The position numbers and the translations under genes are program-made. A stretch of 64,000 nucleotides of DNA from DSOI01 sp041394885 (GTDB taxonomy: Bacteria > Acidobacteriota > Terriglobia > Bryobacterales > Bryobacteraceae): NCBI GenBank assembly GCA_041394885.1, contig JAWKHI010000006.1, positions 62,001 through 126,000 of the forward strand, read 5' to 3'. Within the stretch, counting starts at the first letter, position 1. Every line of letters starts with the position of its first letter. This document shows, piece after piece, positions 8,946 to 18,085 of the stretch. The notes below the pieces were generated by a model that saw only the letters and a program-made list of their open reading frames with translations, did no database searches and had not been told where the DNA came from.

Positions 8946-8974
8946 ATTGTAGCTCGCTTGGGTGGCCGTTTCCA
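8946..8974 (-). promoter_or_regulatory. sigma70-type promoter for yceD-rpmF-plsX
   Basis: On the minus strand TGGAAA (8974-8969) and TACAAT (8951-8946) are separated by exactly 17 bp and lie about 100 bp before the yceD ATG. No other gene on this strand lies closer. Start of transcription would be near 8939, leaving a leader of about 90 nt. Confidence 0.55.
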
Positions 8975-9076
8975 TCTCTACTCCGATTTGATTGACCGGC
9001 CTCCTTCTCCGGCAGGCCGCCTCCGCCCACCCCCTCCACGGACTCTTTTTCCTCTCGCCGCACTACACTGGAAACG

Positions 9077-9865
9077 ATGTCTTTCGATTTCTCCGGCCAC
9101 AACGCCATCGTCACCGGCGGCGCAAACGGCATCGGCCTCGCCTGCGCAAAACTGCTCGCCGCCTGCGGCGCCTCGGTCTGGATTCTCGACCTAGAACGCG
9201 AGAACCCCGCCGAAGCCGGCGCCTCCTTCGGCGTCCGCGGCATTCCCGTCGACGTCACCCGACGCGAATCGCTCGAAGCCGCCCTCGCCCAAACCGGCGC
9301 CCCCGATATCGCCGTCGTCAACGCCGGCACCGCCATCGTCCGTCAACTCGGCGAAACCTCCCGCGAAGTCTGGGACCGCACCATCTCGCTCAACCTCACC
9401 GCCGCGTTTGAAACCGTGCAGGCCGCCGCAGCGCGAATGATCCCCCGACGCCAGGGCGCCATCGTCCTCACCGCCTCCACCAATTCCTTCGATGGCGAAG
9501 CCGGCCTGGTGGCCTACAACGCCTCGAAAGCCGGATTGCTCGGCATCGTGCACACCGCCGCCAATGAACTCGGAGTGCACGGAATCCGTGTCAACGCCGT
9601 CTGTCCTGGTATGATCCGGACCCGCCTCACCGCGGCCACATACAAGGATCCATCCGTCATCCGCGATTACTTCCGCGCCATTCCCCTGGGCCGCGGCGGC
9701 GAGCCCGCCGAAGTCGCGAGCGCCGTCGCCTTCCTCGCCTCCAGCCTCGCCTCCTACATCACCGGCGCAACTTTGTTGGTCGACGGCGGGCAGATGGCCT
9801 GCAAATTTGCCGCCTGGGATGAGCAGGCGGCGGCGTTCCGGAACGATCACTGGGAACTCAAATGA
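9077..9865 (+). CDS. short-chain dehydrogenase/reductase
   Basis: 262 residues, a classical NAD(P)-dependent SDR. The cofactor loop TGGANGIG is at 13-20, the NAG motif at 82-84, a catalytic Ser in ASTNS near 134, and the YxxxK pair at Tyr147 and Lys151 (YNASK). The C-terminal ITGATLLVDGG is the usual family end. Asp38 in WILDLE suggests NAD rather than NADP as cofactor. No ribosome-binding site is seen; a TACACT hexamer lies 7 bases before the ATG, which would give a leaderless message. The stop overlaps the start of the ankyrin gene as ATGA. Substrate unknown. Confidence 0.9.
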   Translation: MSFDFSGHNAIVTGGANGIGLACAKLLAACGASVWILDLERENPAEAGASFGVRGIPVDVTRRESLEAALAQTGAPDIAVVNAGTAIVRQLGETSREVWDRTISLNLTAAFETVQAAAARMIPRRQGAIVLTASTNSFDGEAGLVAYNASKAGLLGIVHTAANELGVHGIRVNAVCPGMIRTRLTAATYKDPSVIRDYFRAIPLGRGGEPAEVASAVAFLASSLASYITGATLLVDGGQMACKFAAWDEQAAAFRNDHWELK

Positions 9866-10863
9866 ACCCCGCCCTGGCCGTGCTGCTGTTCCTGCTCGCC
9901 GCCGATCCCAAAGAGGCCGAACAGGAACTGCGTCTGGCCGCGCGATGGGGCGACACCGCCGCCGCCCGCCGCCTCCTCGAAAAGGGCGTCAACGTCGATG
10001 CGCCCGAATCCAACGGCGATACGGCCCTCTCCCTTGCCGCTGAGTACGGCCAAAGCGAGACCGTGGCGGCCATCCTCACCTGGCATCCCAACACGGATTC
10101 GCGGCAACGCGCCATGCAAAAGGCCTCGCTCAACGGGTTCCTCGATATCGCCCGCATGCTGCTCGAAACCCGCCTCCCCGAAACTGCCGTCAATGAGGCC
10201 CTTGCCTTGGCCGTGCAGGCCAATCACCCGGCGTTCGTCCGCCTGCTCATCGGCTACGGCGCCGATCCCAATGCGGGACCCAACGGCGTGCCCGTCCTGT
10301 TCACCGCCATCGCCGCCAATCAGGTTGAGATGGTCGAGATGCTGATGCAATCCGGCGGCGATCTCCGTAAGCCATCCAAGGAAGGTTTCACGCCCCTCCT
10401 GTCGGCCGTACGCGGCGGCAGCGTCGAGATCGTCGAAACGCTCCTTGCCTACGGCGCAAGCCCCAATCAGGCCGACGCGAACGAGGCCACGCCGCTCCTG
10501 TGGGCCGTAGCCAATGGCCGCGGGGACCTGGTCCGCTTCCTGCTCGCCTCCGGCGCGGACCCCAATCAGGCCGGTCACCAGGGCATTACCCCCCTCAACG
10601 CCGCCGTGCAAACCGGACGCACCCGGATCATCCACCAACTCCTCGCATTCGGCGCGCGCATCGATGACCCCGGCCCCAAAGGCCTCACGCCCCTGCTCAC
10701 CGCCATCGAGCAAAGCCGCGCCGATCTCGTCCGCATCCTCATCGATTCCCAGGCCGGCGTCAATCTCCGCGATCCCTCCGGCGCCTCCCCCTTGCAGTAC
10801 GCACGCCGCCGCAGGAATCAGGAAATCATAGACCTGCTGCTTCGCGGCGGTGCCCAACCCTAG
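9862..10863 (+). CDS. ankyrin-repeat protein
   Basis: 333 residues. A short hydrophobic N-terminus (ALAVLLFLLAAD) may be a weak signal peptide or anchor. It is followed by about nine ankyrin repeats running to the C-terminus, recognisable by repeated G-x-TPL-x-AA and LL-x-xGA-(D/N)-(P/V)-N units such as GASPNQADANEATPLLWAV. Ankyrin repeats bind proteins; no catalytic domain is present. It is translationally coupled to the SDR gene by an ATGA overlap, so the two are probably made together, although no known pathway joins them. Confidence 0.85.
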   Translation: MNPALAVLLFLLAADPKEAEQELRLAARWGDTAAARRLLEKGVNVDAPESNGDTALSLAAEYGQSETVAAILTWHPNTDSRQRAMQKASLNGFLDIARMLLETRLPETAVNEALALAVQANHPAFVRLLIGYGADPNAGPNGVPVLFTAIAANQVEMVEMLMQSGGDLRKPSKEGFTPLLSAVRGGSVEIVETLLAYGASPNQADANEATPLLWAVANGRGDLVRFLLASGADPNQAGHQGITPLNAAVQTGRTRIIHQLLAFGARIDDPGPKGLTPLLTAIEQSRADLVRILIDSQAGVNLRDPSGASPLQYARRRRNQEIIDLLLRGGAQP

Positions 10864-10890
10864 TCCGAACGGCGCCATCCTCCCGCCCCA

Positions 10891-10920
10891 AACACGATCC
10901 ATCCAAAACACGATCCATCC
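10891..10920 (+). repeat. 14-bp direct repeat, period 16, abutting the receptor-1 promoter
   Basis: AACACGATCCATCC occurs at 10891-10904 and again at 10907-10920, ending on the base before the -35 hexamer. Tandem sites at 1.5 helical turns next to -35 are typical of an activator-binding region. A related pair with the same period stands before the second receptor gene at 14416-14444. Confidence 0.7.
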
Positions 10921-10949
10921 TTGTCTCCTGAACATTAATGTTATATAAT
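10921..10949 (+). promoter_or_regulatory. sigma70-type promoter of the first TonB-dependent receptor
   Basis: TTGTCT (10921-10926) and a perfect TATAAT (10944-10949) are separated by 17 bp. The ATG is at 10986, preceded by GAAAGGGTC as a possible ribosome-binding site. The region is strikingly AT-rich against the background. Confidence 0.75.
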
Positions 10950-10964
10950 TTATAAACGTTTATA
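10931..10964 (+). promoter_or_regulatory. two palindromes flanking the -10 box, possible operators
   Basis: A perfect 12-bp palindrome AACATTAATGTT fills the promoter spacer at 10931-10942. A perfect 14-bp palindrome TATAAACGTTTATA lies right after the -10 box at 10951-10964. The second has the central CG and the AAACGTTT core seen in many LacI-family operators. A LacI-type regulator is encoded at 35737-36786, but no direct link can be shown. A repressor bound here would block the promoter. Confidence 0.45.
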
Positions 10965-10985
10965 CACACGAAAGGGTCTCTATCT

Positions 10986-13900
10986 ATGCAGCCTGCGCTA
11001 CGAACCGCCCTGTTGGCATCCTCCTTCGTTCTGTCCGCACTCGCCCAGAGCAGCGGCACCATCCAAGGCGTTGTCTCCGATAATTCGGGCGCCGTCATTC
11101 CCGGAGCCTCAGTCGTCGTCACCAATGTCGACACCGGCGTCACCAACACGAGCACCACCAACGCCATCGGCTTCTATACCGTGCCCGCGCTCAATCCCGG
11201 CCGCTACACCGTCAACTGCACCGCACAGGGCTTCGCCCCCAAGGAGTTCTCCGATCTGCGGCTCGAAGTCCAGCAGACGGCGCGCGTGGACTGCGGATTG
11301 AACGTCGGCACCGTCGCCGAAACCATCGAGGTCTCCGCCGCGGCCCAACTCATCCAATCCGAGAAGACCGAAGTGGGCCAGGTGATTGACTCCAAGCGCA
11401 TCGTCGAGATGCCGCTCAACGGCCGCAACTACCTGCAACTGGCCCGATTCACCGTCGGCGTGCTGCCATCCCGCCAGTTCGGCAAAGGCACGCGGCAGGA
11501 CGGCGAAAGCGGCGGTGAAGGCGGCTTCCTCGCCGTCGGGATGCACGCCGCGCAAAACAACATCCTCCTTGACGGCTCCGACAACACATCCCGCAATTCC
11601 GGCGGAGCGCTCGGCTTCCAGCAGCAGGCCACCAAACCCTCGGTCGACGCCGTCGGCGAGTTCAAAGTCGTCACCAACAATACTTCCGCCGAGTACGGCT
11701 ACCGCATGGGGGCCAAGGTCATTGTCTCCACCAAGCAGGGAACCAATGACTTTCATGGATCCCTCTACCACTTCCTGCGCAACGACAAACTCGACGCCAC
11801 GAACTTTTTCGCCAACCGTTCCGGCGCCGCCAAGCCCACCTATCGCCTGAATCAGTTCGGCGGCACCATCGGCGGGGCCATAATCCGTAACAAGATGTTC
11901 TTCTTCACCAGCATTCAGGGCACTCGCATCCGCCTCGGACGCAGCTTCACTTCCACCGTACCCAGCGCCACCGTCATCGAACAGGGCAACTTCTCCAATC
12001 AGCCCAATCCCACGCGCGAAGTCTATGACCCGATGACCTACAACCCCACCTCCCGCGAACGCATGCCGTTCCCGAACTTCACCATTCCCCGCAGCCGATG
12101 GGACCCCGTGTCTTCCGCCGTACTCGCCGTCTATCCCCGCCCCAACATCCCCGGACGCGACAACCTCCCCAACAATTTCTTCTTCTCCCCGTCCGACACC
12201 GACGACTTCGATCAGTACGATTTCCGGTGGGACTACAACATCAACGATAACCAGCGCACCTTCGTCCGCTACTCCCATCGCAACCAGTTCACCTTTCAGA
12301 ACGGCCCCCTCCCGCTTCCCGCCAATGGCGGAACCGGCCAAACCGTCGACCTTCCTGGACACAACCTCGCTTGGTCGCTCAACTCCACCTTCGGGGCCAC
12401 CAAGTTCAACGAAATCCGATTCGGCTACACGTTCTTCCCCACCGTCTTCAATATCCCGATCACCGAGAACCTGCAATCCCAATTCGGAATCAAGGGTGCC
12501 CCGGGCGACACTCTCAACGATGGCCGCGACAACGGATTCGCTCTCTTCATTCCCGGCGACGGATTCTCCCAGGTGGGCCCGCGCGGCTTCTGGCCCAATT
12601 TCAATGACCTGACCAATATCCAAATCGGCGACAACTTCACCTTCGTCACCGGACGCCACACCGTCAAGGTGGGCGGCGAATGGCGCCAGTCGGTCATTCC
12701 GCGCGACCCCTCCCGCTTCCGCCGCGGCCAGTTCAACTTCAATGGCGACTACACCACCCAGCGTCCGTTCGATTCCGCCTCCCGCGCCCGCACCGGCAAC
12801 GGACTCGCCGATATGCTGCTCGGCTGGGCGCAGAACGAAACCTGGGGATTCCCAAACGGCGACAAGACGCGTGTACCGTACTTCGGCGTGTTCATCCAGG
12901 ACGACTTCAAGCTCAACGCACGCCTCACCATGAATCTCGGCGTCCGCTATGAGCTCTTCTATCCCCCGCGCTTTCCGGACCCCGCGCAGCAAACCGTGTC
13001 GCGATTCCTCACCGAAATCAACGGCCGCGCCACCGATCCCCGCGAGAGCCTTGCTCCAGCCGCCGGCGGCTTCGGTGAATCCGACTACCTGCCCCTGTTC
13101 GTCACCCCACGCGATGGCGGCGACTGCGGGTGCCGCATGGATAAGAACAACATCGCGCCCCGCATCGGCCTCGCCTACCGCATGACCGATCGCACCGTCA
13201 TCCGCGCCGGCGGCGGCATGTATTACGGCGAGCACGACAGCGCCCAATCGGAAGCCGGACGTTTCTTTACCGGCGCGCCCCTCGCCAACGAGTTCAACGC
13301 GCCTCAAAATCGCGACTTCACGACTCTGTTCGTCAAGAACGGTTTCGCACCCGTTACCCCGGAGGGCTTCCCCCGCGCCGGCCTCAGCGTCACCACCTCG
13401 CGCGACTTCATTCCTCAGCCCTACGCCTACCAGTGGTTCCTCGACCTCCAACAGGAACTCCCCGGCGACACCCTCCTCACCATCGGCTATCAGGGCACCG
13501 GCGCGCGGCAGCTCTACTACGGCATCAACATCAACCAGCCGCTCACGCCGGATCCCGTCATCGCCAACAACCGCCGCTTCCGCCGTCCCTTCTTCAACAG
13601 CGTCAACCAGACCAACGCCGGCCTCAACACGAGCTACAATGCGCTCACACTGAAAGCGGAACGGCGCTTCAATCGCGGCTTCACTTTCCTTAGCTCTTTC
13701 ACGTGGTCTCACAATCTCGACTACGGCGACGAGAACCTCCAACAAGGCAACGGCAGTTCGTTGTTCACCTACGATCGCAGCTTCGACCGCGGCAACGCCT
13801 CGCTCGACCGCCGGCTCGCCTACGTCGCCAGCGTGCTCTACGAAGTCCCCTTCGGCCGCGGCAAGGCCCTGCTCAACTCCGGTCCCGGGGCTTGGATCCT

Positions 13901-14342
13901 CGGCGGATGGCAAATCGGCGGTATTCTTTCCCTGCTCGCGGGCACCCCCGACGCTCATACCATCAACCAGAACACCACCAACGTCGGAGGCGCCAATCGC
14001 GGAGACCTCGTCCGCAACCCCAACCTCCCGCGAGGCCAGCGCACCATCGATCGCTGGTTCGACACCACCGCCGTGGTCGCCGGACAACGCGGCCAGTTCG
14101 ATAACGCCGGCCGCAACCTCATTACAGGCGCGCCCACCTACAATTTCGATTTCTCACTCGACAAGAACTTCTACCTTCCCTGGGAAGGGCACTACGTACA
14201 GTTCCGGTTCGAGTCCTTCAACTTCACCAATACGCCCGCATTCGGACGTCCCAACAGGGCCTTCGGCACCGCCGCGGTGGGTACGATCAATGCCGCCGAC
14301 GAGCCGCGCCGCATCCAGTTCGGATTGAAATACGTCTTTTAG
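10986..14342 (+). CDS. TonB-dependent receptor, Oar-like, with carboxypeptidase-regulatory-like domain
   Basis: 1118 residues. A signal peptide covers about residues 1-20 (cleavage after SALA). A carboxypeptidase-regulatory-like beta-sandwich spans about 25-105 (GTIQGVVSDNSGAVIPGASV). A plug domain follows from about 120 (MPLNGRNYLQL), and a long outer-membrane beta-barrel ends in an aromatic residue (FGLKYVF), as outer-membrane proteins do. Such Oar-like proteins are numerous in Acidobacteriota and probably import polymer breakdown products or other large ligands with energy from TonB. The ligand is unknown. Its own promoter lies upstream and a strong terminator downstream, so it is a single-gene unit. 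A second receptor follows. Confidence 0.9.
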   Translation: MQPALRTALLASSFVLSALAQSSGTIQGVVSDNSGAVIPGASVVVTNVDTGVTNTSTTNAIGFYTVPALNPGRYTVNCTAQGFAPKEFSDLRLEVQQTARVDCGLNVGTVAETIEVSAAAQLIQSEKTEVGQVIDSKRIVEMPLNGRNYLQLARFTVGVLPSRQFGKGTRQDGESGGEGGFLAVGMHAAQNNILLDGSDNTSRNSGGALGFQQQATKPSVDAVGEFKVVTNNTSAEYGYRMGAKVIVSTKQGTNDFHGSLYHFLRNDKLDATNFFANRSGAAKPTYRLNQFGGTIGGAIIRNKMFFFTSIQGTRIRLGRSFTSTVPSATVIEQGNFSNQPNPTREVYDPMTYNPTSRERMPFPNFTIPRSRWDPVSSAVLAVYPRPNIPGRDNLPNNFFFSPSDTDDFDQYDFRWDYNINDNQRTFVRYSHRNQFTFQNGPLPLPANGGTGQTVDLPGHNLAWSLNSTFGATKFNEIRFGYTFFPTVFNIPITENLQSQFGIKGAPGDTLNDGRDNGFALFIPGDGFSQVGPRGFWPNFNDLTNIQIGDNFTFVTGRHTVKVGGEWRQSVIPRDPSRFRRGQFNFNGDYTTQRPFDSASRARTGNGLADMLLGWAQNETWGFPNGDKTRVPYFGVFIQDDFKLNARLTMNLGVRYELFYPPRFPDPAQQTVSRFLTEINGRATDPRESLAPAAGGFGESDYLPLFVTPRDGGDCGCRMDKNNIAPRIGLAYRMTDRTVIRAGGGMYYGEHDSAQSEAGRFFTGAPLANEFNAPQNRDFTTLFVKNGFAPVTPEGFPRAGLSVTTSRDFIPQPYAYQWFLDLQQELPGDTLLTIGYQGTGARQLYYGININQPLTPDPVIANNRRFRRPFFNSVNQTNAGLNTSYNALTLKAERRFNRGFTFLSSFTWSHNLDYGDENLQQGNGSSLFTYDRSFDRGNASLDRRLAYVASVLYEVPFGRGKALLNSGPGAWILGGWQIGGILSLLAGTPDAHTINQNTTNVGGANRGDLVRNPNLPRGQRTIDRWFDTTAVVAGQRGQFDNAGRNLITGAPTYNFDFSLDKNFYLPWEGHYVQFRFESFNFTNTPAFGRPNRAFGTAAVGTINAADEPRRIQFGLKYVF

Positions 14343-14364
14343 CCAGGTTCCGAACCCCGCACAC

Positions 14365-14404
14365 CACCGGCTTGCCGCCCCGCACGCAAGCCGGTGTTTT
14401 TTTT
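14365..14404 (+). terminator. Rho-independent terminator after receptor 1
   Basis: An 11-bp perfect stem CACCGGCTTGC / GCAAGCCGGTG (14365-14375 and 14386-14396) with a 10-base loop is followed by eight T residues. It is the clearest terminator in the window and separates the two receptor genes. Confidence 0.92.
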
Positions 14405-14415
14405 CTTCGCTTGTA

Positions 14416-14444
14416 AAGATGCCTCCATGTGAAGATGCCCCCAT
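14416..14444 (+). repeat. 13-bp direct repeat, period 16, abutting the receptor-2 promoter
   Basis: AAGATGCCTCCAT (14416-14428) and AAGATGCCCCCAT (14432-14444) differ at one base and are offset by 16 bp. Placement next to the -35 box and period match the repeat before receptor 1. Comparing ACGATCCATCC there with AAGATGCCTCC here gives 8 identities in 11. Confidence 0.65.
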
Positions 14445-14472
14445 TGCGTCCCGTATGTTCATGACATATAAT
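14444..14472 (+). promoter_or_regulatory. sigma70-type promoter of the second TonB-dependent receptor
   Basis: TTGCGT (14444-14449) and a perfect TATAAT (14467-14472) are 17 bp apart, in the same geometry as for receptor 1. A leader of about 65 nt follows, with AAAGGGGG shortly before the ATG at 14543 as ribosome-binding site. Confidence 0.72.
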
Positions 14473-14542
14473 TCAGCTGCTCGCGATTCACGCAACGGAC
14501 GCGAGAGTTCAGGTCTGAAGCCAGGGAAGCTAAAGGGGGTCT

Positions 14543-17500
14543 ATGATGACTCGCAGAATACTGCTTGTCGCCGTTCTTTCGAGCGCCGCGGCGCTTGCGC
14601 AAATCGGCACATCCACACTTACCGGACGCGTTACCGACACCACCGGCGCCATCGTGCCCGGGGTCCAGGTGACGGTGGTCCAAACCACAACCAATTTCAC
14701 CCAGAAAACCGTAACCAATGAGGAGGGGCTCTATCGCGTCCTCTCGCTGCAGCCAGGAATCTACCGAGTTTCTTTCGAAACGCAAGGCTTCAAGAAGGCC
14801 GTCCGCGAGAACGTCGAACTCCGCACCGGCGACACACTCGCCGTCGACATGGCCATGCAGGTCGGCAATGTCACCGAATCGATCGAAGTCCAGGGCGGCG
14901 CGCAGTTGCTCGAAACCGAAACGTCGGCCACCGGCACCGTCATGAGCGGCAATGTCCTCTATGACATGCCTCTCTATCAGCGCTACATCAACTCCACCAT
15001 GAACCTGGTCCCCGGCATGACCTCCGGCGGATACGCCTACGGCGGCTCGCTTGGTTCCTACCATTTGGCCGGCCAGCGCGCCGGCGCCATCGGGATCTTC
15101 GAAGACGGCGTCAACGGCAACGATCAGCAAAGCGGCACCGAGACCATCAAGCCGATTCAGAACTCCGTCGCCGAGGTGAAGGTGCTCACCACGCTCCCTC
15201 CCGCCGAATACGGGCACTCGGCCGGCGGCGTCATCAGCGTCGTCAAAAAGAGCGGCACCAACCAGCTCCACGGCATGGGCTCGTTCTACGGACGCACCCG
15301 TAGCATGCAGCACCGCCTGTTCTACGACAAGGAAACCACCTCCCAGCTCAACCAGGGCGTCTTCTTCATGCAGCCGGACGCCAACATCAACGGTCCCGTC
15401 TACATCCCCAAGGTCTACGACGGCCGCGACAAGACGTTCTTCTTTTTCGGATTCCAGCGCCTCCATGAAAAGAAGGCAGCGCAGGTGGACGCCACCACGC
15501 CGACAGCTGCCATGAAAAACGGCAACTTCAATTTCGAGGGCGTGGCCAATTCCAATGCGATCTTCGATCCGGCCACTACGCGCAACGTGAATGGCGCCTG
15601 GCTCCGCGACGCCTTCCCCGGCAACATCGTCCCCGCCAGCCGCTTCGATCCCGTCGCCCGGAACCTCCTCGCCATCGATCCCTGGGTCGCCCCCACCCGT
15701 GGCGGCGCCAACGCCGCCGGGCCCAACGGCAACCTGCTGGCTACCGAGTACGCCAAGGTCTTCTTCAACGACTACAACATGCGCGTCGATCACCAGTTCA
15801 GCACCGCCTTCAAGGTCTACTTCAGTTGGACTCAGAACGATCAAAGCGGCTTCGGACGGCCCATCAACATCAAGGAAAGCAACCCCGAGTTCGACGCCTC
15901 CCAGGGCAACTGGAATCCGTTCAACCAGAAAAACGGCTCCATCGGTAAGACCTGGATCGTCTCGCCCGCCGTGGTCAACGACGCCCGTGTCGGCTACTAT
16001 CGCCGCCTCAATCAATCGGTAGTCCCCTCCTTCAATCAGAACTGGGCCCAGAAGCTCGGCATCCCCAACGTCAGTGCAGCTCTCATGCCGGGCTTCGGCG
16101 ACACCAATCGCTACTCGGCCAGTTCCCTCTACGGCATCTACGGCGCCACCCCGAGCCGGCTGGTGAACGAGACGATCTCCTTCCGCGACGATCTCTCCTA
16201 CATCCGCGGCAGGCACGCCATGAAGTTCGGCTATGAACTCCTCCGGTTCCGGTTGAACAACGCCATCCCCGCCAACCCCGTCAATTTCTCGTTCGCCAAC
16301 GTCACCGCCGGCCTCCAGGCCAACGGCCAGCCCGTGCCCAACACCGGCAACACCTTCGCCGGCTTCCTCACCGGCTATGTCGCCTCGGCGCAGTTCCGGT
16401 CTGAGCTCACCAGTTGGCTCCCCCGGTCCTCCATTCACAGCTTCTATCTCCAGGACGACTGGAAAGTCACCCCGACGCTCACCGCCAACATCGGACTGCG
16501 CTACTCCAACGAAGCGCCGTTCACCACCAAGTACGGCTTGATGAGCAACTTCGACCCTAATGGCACCGACGCCCTCACCGGACGCCCCGGCGCCATCATC
16601 CATCCCACCTCCGGCTTGAACAAACGCGACAACAATAACTTCAATCCCCGCGCCGGCCTCGCCTGGCATCCCCTCGAGAAGTGGGTTTTCCGTGGCGGCA
16701 TCGGCTTCTACACCGTCGACCTCAAGTTCCCCGTCGGCCGCGGTCAGTACGACGAATACACCGCCGTCACCAACCAACAGGCGGCGCCGGGCAACCCCAC
16801 GCCGATCTATCAGATCAGCCGCGGCACTCCGGCCACGTTCAACATCGTCAACGGCGTCGCCCCCTTCGTCGGCACCAACTACAGCGCACGCAGCGTCCAG
16901 TTCCGCGATCCCAATCTGCGCAACCCCTACGCCGCCAACTGGAACATGAGCGTCCAGTATGAGCTCATGAAAGACTACCTCATCGACTTCAGCTATCAGG
17001 GCTCGGCCGGCGTCGGCCTCGTGGAACGATGGGAGTCCAACACCTTCCCCATCGACTTCGGCGCCAACGATCCGGCACTCCGCAATGCCGCCTTCGCCGC
17101 CTCGCAAAACTATCGCCCCTATTCCGCCTTTGGCAACATCGCCACCCAATCCAACTTCGGCCATTCCACCTTCCACTCCGGCACCGTGAAGCTGGAAAAA
17201 CGCTTCTCCAAGGGCATGTTCTTCAATGCGTTCTATACCCTTTCGAAAGCCATCGACAGCCAGGACAACGACAACTCGGGCACCGGCGTCGCCCCGATCC
17301 AGAACCGCAACCTCGAAAAAGGACGCGCCGGCTATGACCGCAATCACCGCTTCGTCGGCGTCATCAATTGGGAACTGCCGATCGGGACCGGGCGCCGGAT
17401 CGGATCCGGGATGGGCCGCGTGGCCAACGCGTTGATCGGCGGATGGGAGTTGAGCTGGATCCAGACGATCGAATCCGGCAATCCACTTACCTTCTCCTTC

Positions 17501-17947
17501 GCCAACAGCCCCAACAACTACTTCCCCACCTACGCCGGCAGCCGGCGTCCGGATCTGGTGCGCCAACCCGTCTACGACTTCAGCAAGTGGAACAACGGTG
17601 GACCCAATCGCTTCACCCAACAGGCCCTGCCCGCCGTGGTCGACATCAACGCCTTCGCCTACCCCGCCGCCTTCACCGTCGGCAACTCCGGCCGCAACAT
17701 CCTTACCGGACCCCGCTTGGTCTGGGCCCAGGTGTCCGCCCAGAAGAACTTCCGCGTCACCGAAAAGCTCAACGCCCAACTCCGGTGGGATTTCCAGAAC
17801 GCCCTCAAGACGTACAATTTCGGCGGTCCTAGCACCACCGTCGATTTCCGCAATCCGCTCACCTTCGGCAAGCTCGGCGCTGACCCCCGAACCGCTTCGC
17901 TCGGCGGCCAGCCTCTGATGAACCTCACCGTCATGCTGCAGTTCTGA
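14543..17947 (+). CDS. TonB-dependent receptor, Oar-like, with carboxypeptidase-regulatory-like domain
   Basis: 1134 residues. The signal peptide covers about 1-19 (AALA, then QIG). The carboxypeptidase-regulatory-like domain lies at about 24-105 (STLTGRVTDTTGAIVPGV). A plug follows with YDMPLYQRYINSTMNLVPG, and then the barrel, ending LTVMLQF with the terminal Phe needed for outer-membrane insertion. It shares build but little close sequence with the receptor just upstream, so the pair is not a recent duplication. It has its own promoter with the same tandem-repeat layout, which suggests that both are controlled by one regulator. Substrate unknown. Confidence 0.9.
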   Translation: MMTRRILLVAVLSSAAALAQIGTSTLTGRVTDTTGAIVPGVQVTVVQTTTNFTQKTVTNEEGLYRVLSLQPGIYRVSFETQGFKKAVRENVELRTGDTLAVDMAMQVGNVTESIEVQGGAQLLETETSATGTVMSGNVLYDMPLYQRYINSTMNLVPGMTSGGYAYGGSLGSYHLAGQRAGAIGIFEDGVNGNDQQSGTETIKPIQNSVAEVKVLTTLPPAEYGHSAGGVISVVKKSGTNQLHGMGSFYGRTRSMQHRLFYDKETTSQLNQGVFFMQPDANINGPVYIPKVYDGRDKTFFFFGFQRLHEKKAAQVDATTPTAAMKNGNFNFEGVANSNAIFDPATTRNVNGAWLRDAFPGNIVPASRFDPVARNLLAIDPWVAPTRGGANAAGPNGNLLATEYAKVFFNDYNMRVDHQFSTAFKVYFSWTQNDQSGFGRPINIKESNPEFDASQGNWNPFNQKNGSIGKTWIVSPAVVNDARVGYYRRLNQSVVPSFNQNWAQKLGIPNVSAALMPGFGDTNRYSASSLYGIYGATPSRLVNETISFRDDLSYIRGRHAMKFGYELLRFRLNNAIPANPVNFSFANVTAGLQANGQPVPNTGNTFAGFLTGYVASAQFRSELTSWLPRSSIHSFYLQDDWKVTPTLTANIGLRYSNEAPFTTKYGLMSNFDPNGTDALTGRPGAIIHPTSGLNKRDNNNFNPRAGLAWHPLEKWVFRGGIGFYTVDLKFPVGRGQYDEYTAVTNQQAAPGNPTPIYQISRGTPATFNIVNGVAPFVGTNYSARSVQFRDPNLRNPYAANWNMSVQYELMKDYLIDFSYQGSAGVGLVERWESNTFPIDFGANDPALRNAAFAASQNYRPYSAFGNIATQSNFGHSTFHSGTVKLEKRFSKGMFFNAFYTLSKAIDSQDNDNSGTGVAPIQNRNLEKGRAGYDRNHRFVGVINWELPIGTGRRIGSGMGRVANALIGGWELSWIQTIESGNPLTFSFANSPNNYFPTYAGSRRPDLVRQPVYDFSKWNNGGPNRFTQQALPAVVDINAFAYPAAFTVGNSGRNILTGPRLVWAQVSAQKNFRVTEKLNAQLRWDFQNALKTYNFGGPSTTVDFRNPLTFGKLGADPRTASLGGQPLMNLTVMLQF

Positions 17948-17960
17948 CCCACAGTCGGTT

Positions 17961-18008
17961 GGAGGGGCCAAGCTCCCTGGCTTGGCCCCTCCACAGGCCT
18001 TGGGCCTG
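17961..18008 (+). terminator. tandem hairpins after receptor 2, no U-tract
   Basis: A perfect 13-bp stem GGAGGGGCCAAGC / GCTTGGCCCCTCC with a 6-base loop (17961-17992) is followed by a small hairpin built on CAGGCC/GGCCTG (17994-18008). No run of T follows, so termination would be Rho-dependent or bidirectional, or the stems protect the 3' end. Placement directly after the stop codon supports an end-of-transcript role. Confidence 0.5.
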
Positions 18009-18085
18009 CCCGGGGGCAAGAAACCGCCCACCCGCGTCTCGCACAGCGGTACACTGGTAAGGACTCGGGCAGTCAGCCACTTGCC

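Noticed and set aside
9847..10935. Minus-strand frame opposite the ankyrin gene
   Set aside because: The regular ankyrin repeats on the plus strand explain the periodic translation; the frame also runs into the receptor promoter.
11109..14087. 992-residue open frame on the minus strand opposite receptor 1
   Set aside because: It is a shadow of the strongly GC-biased receptor gene: composition is Gly/Ala/Val/Glu with no domain, and the sense frame has a signal peptide, family domains and promoter.
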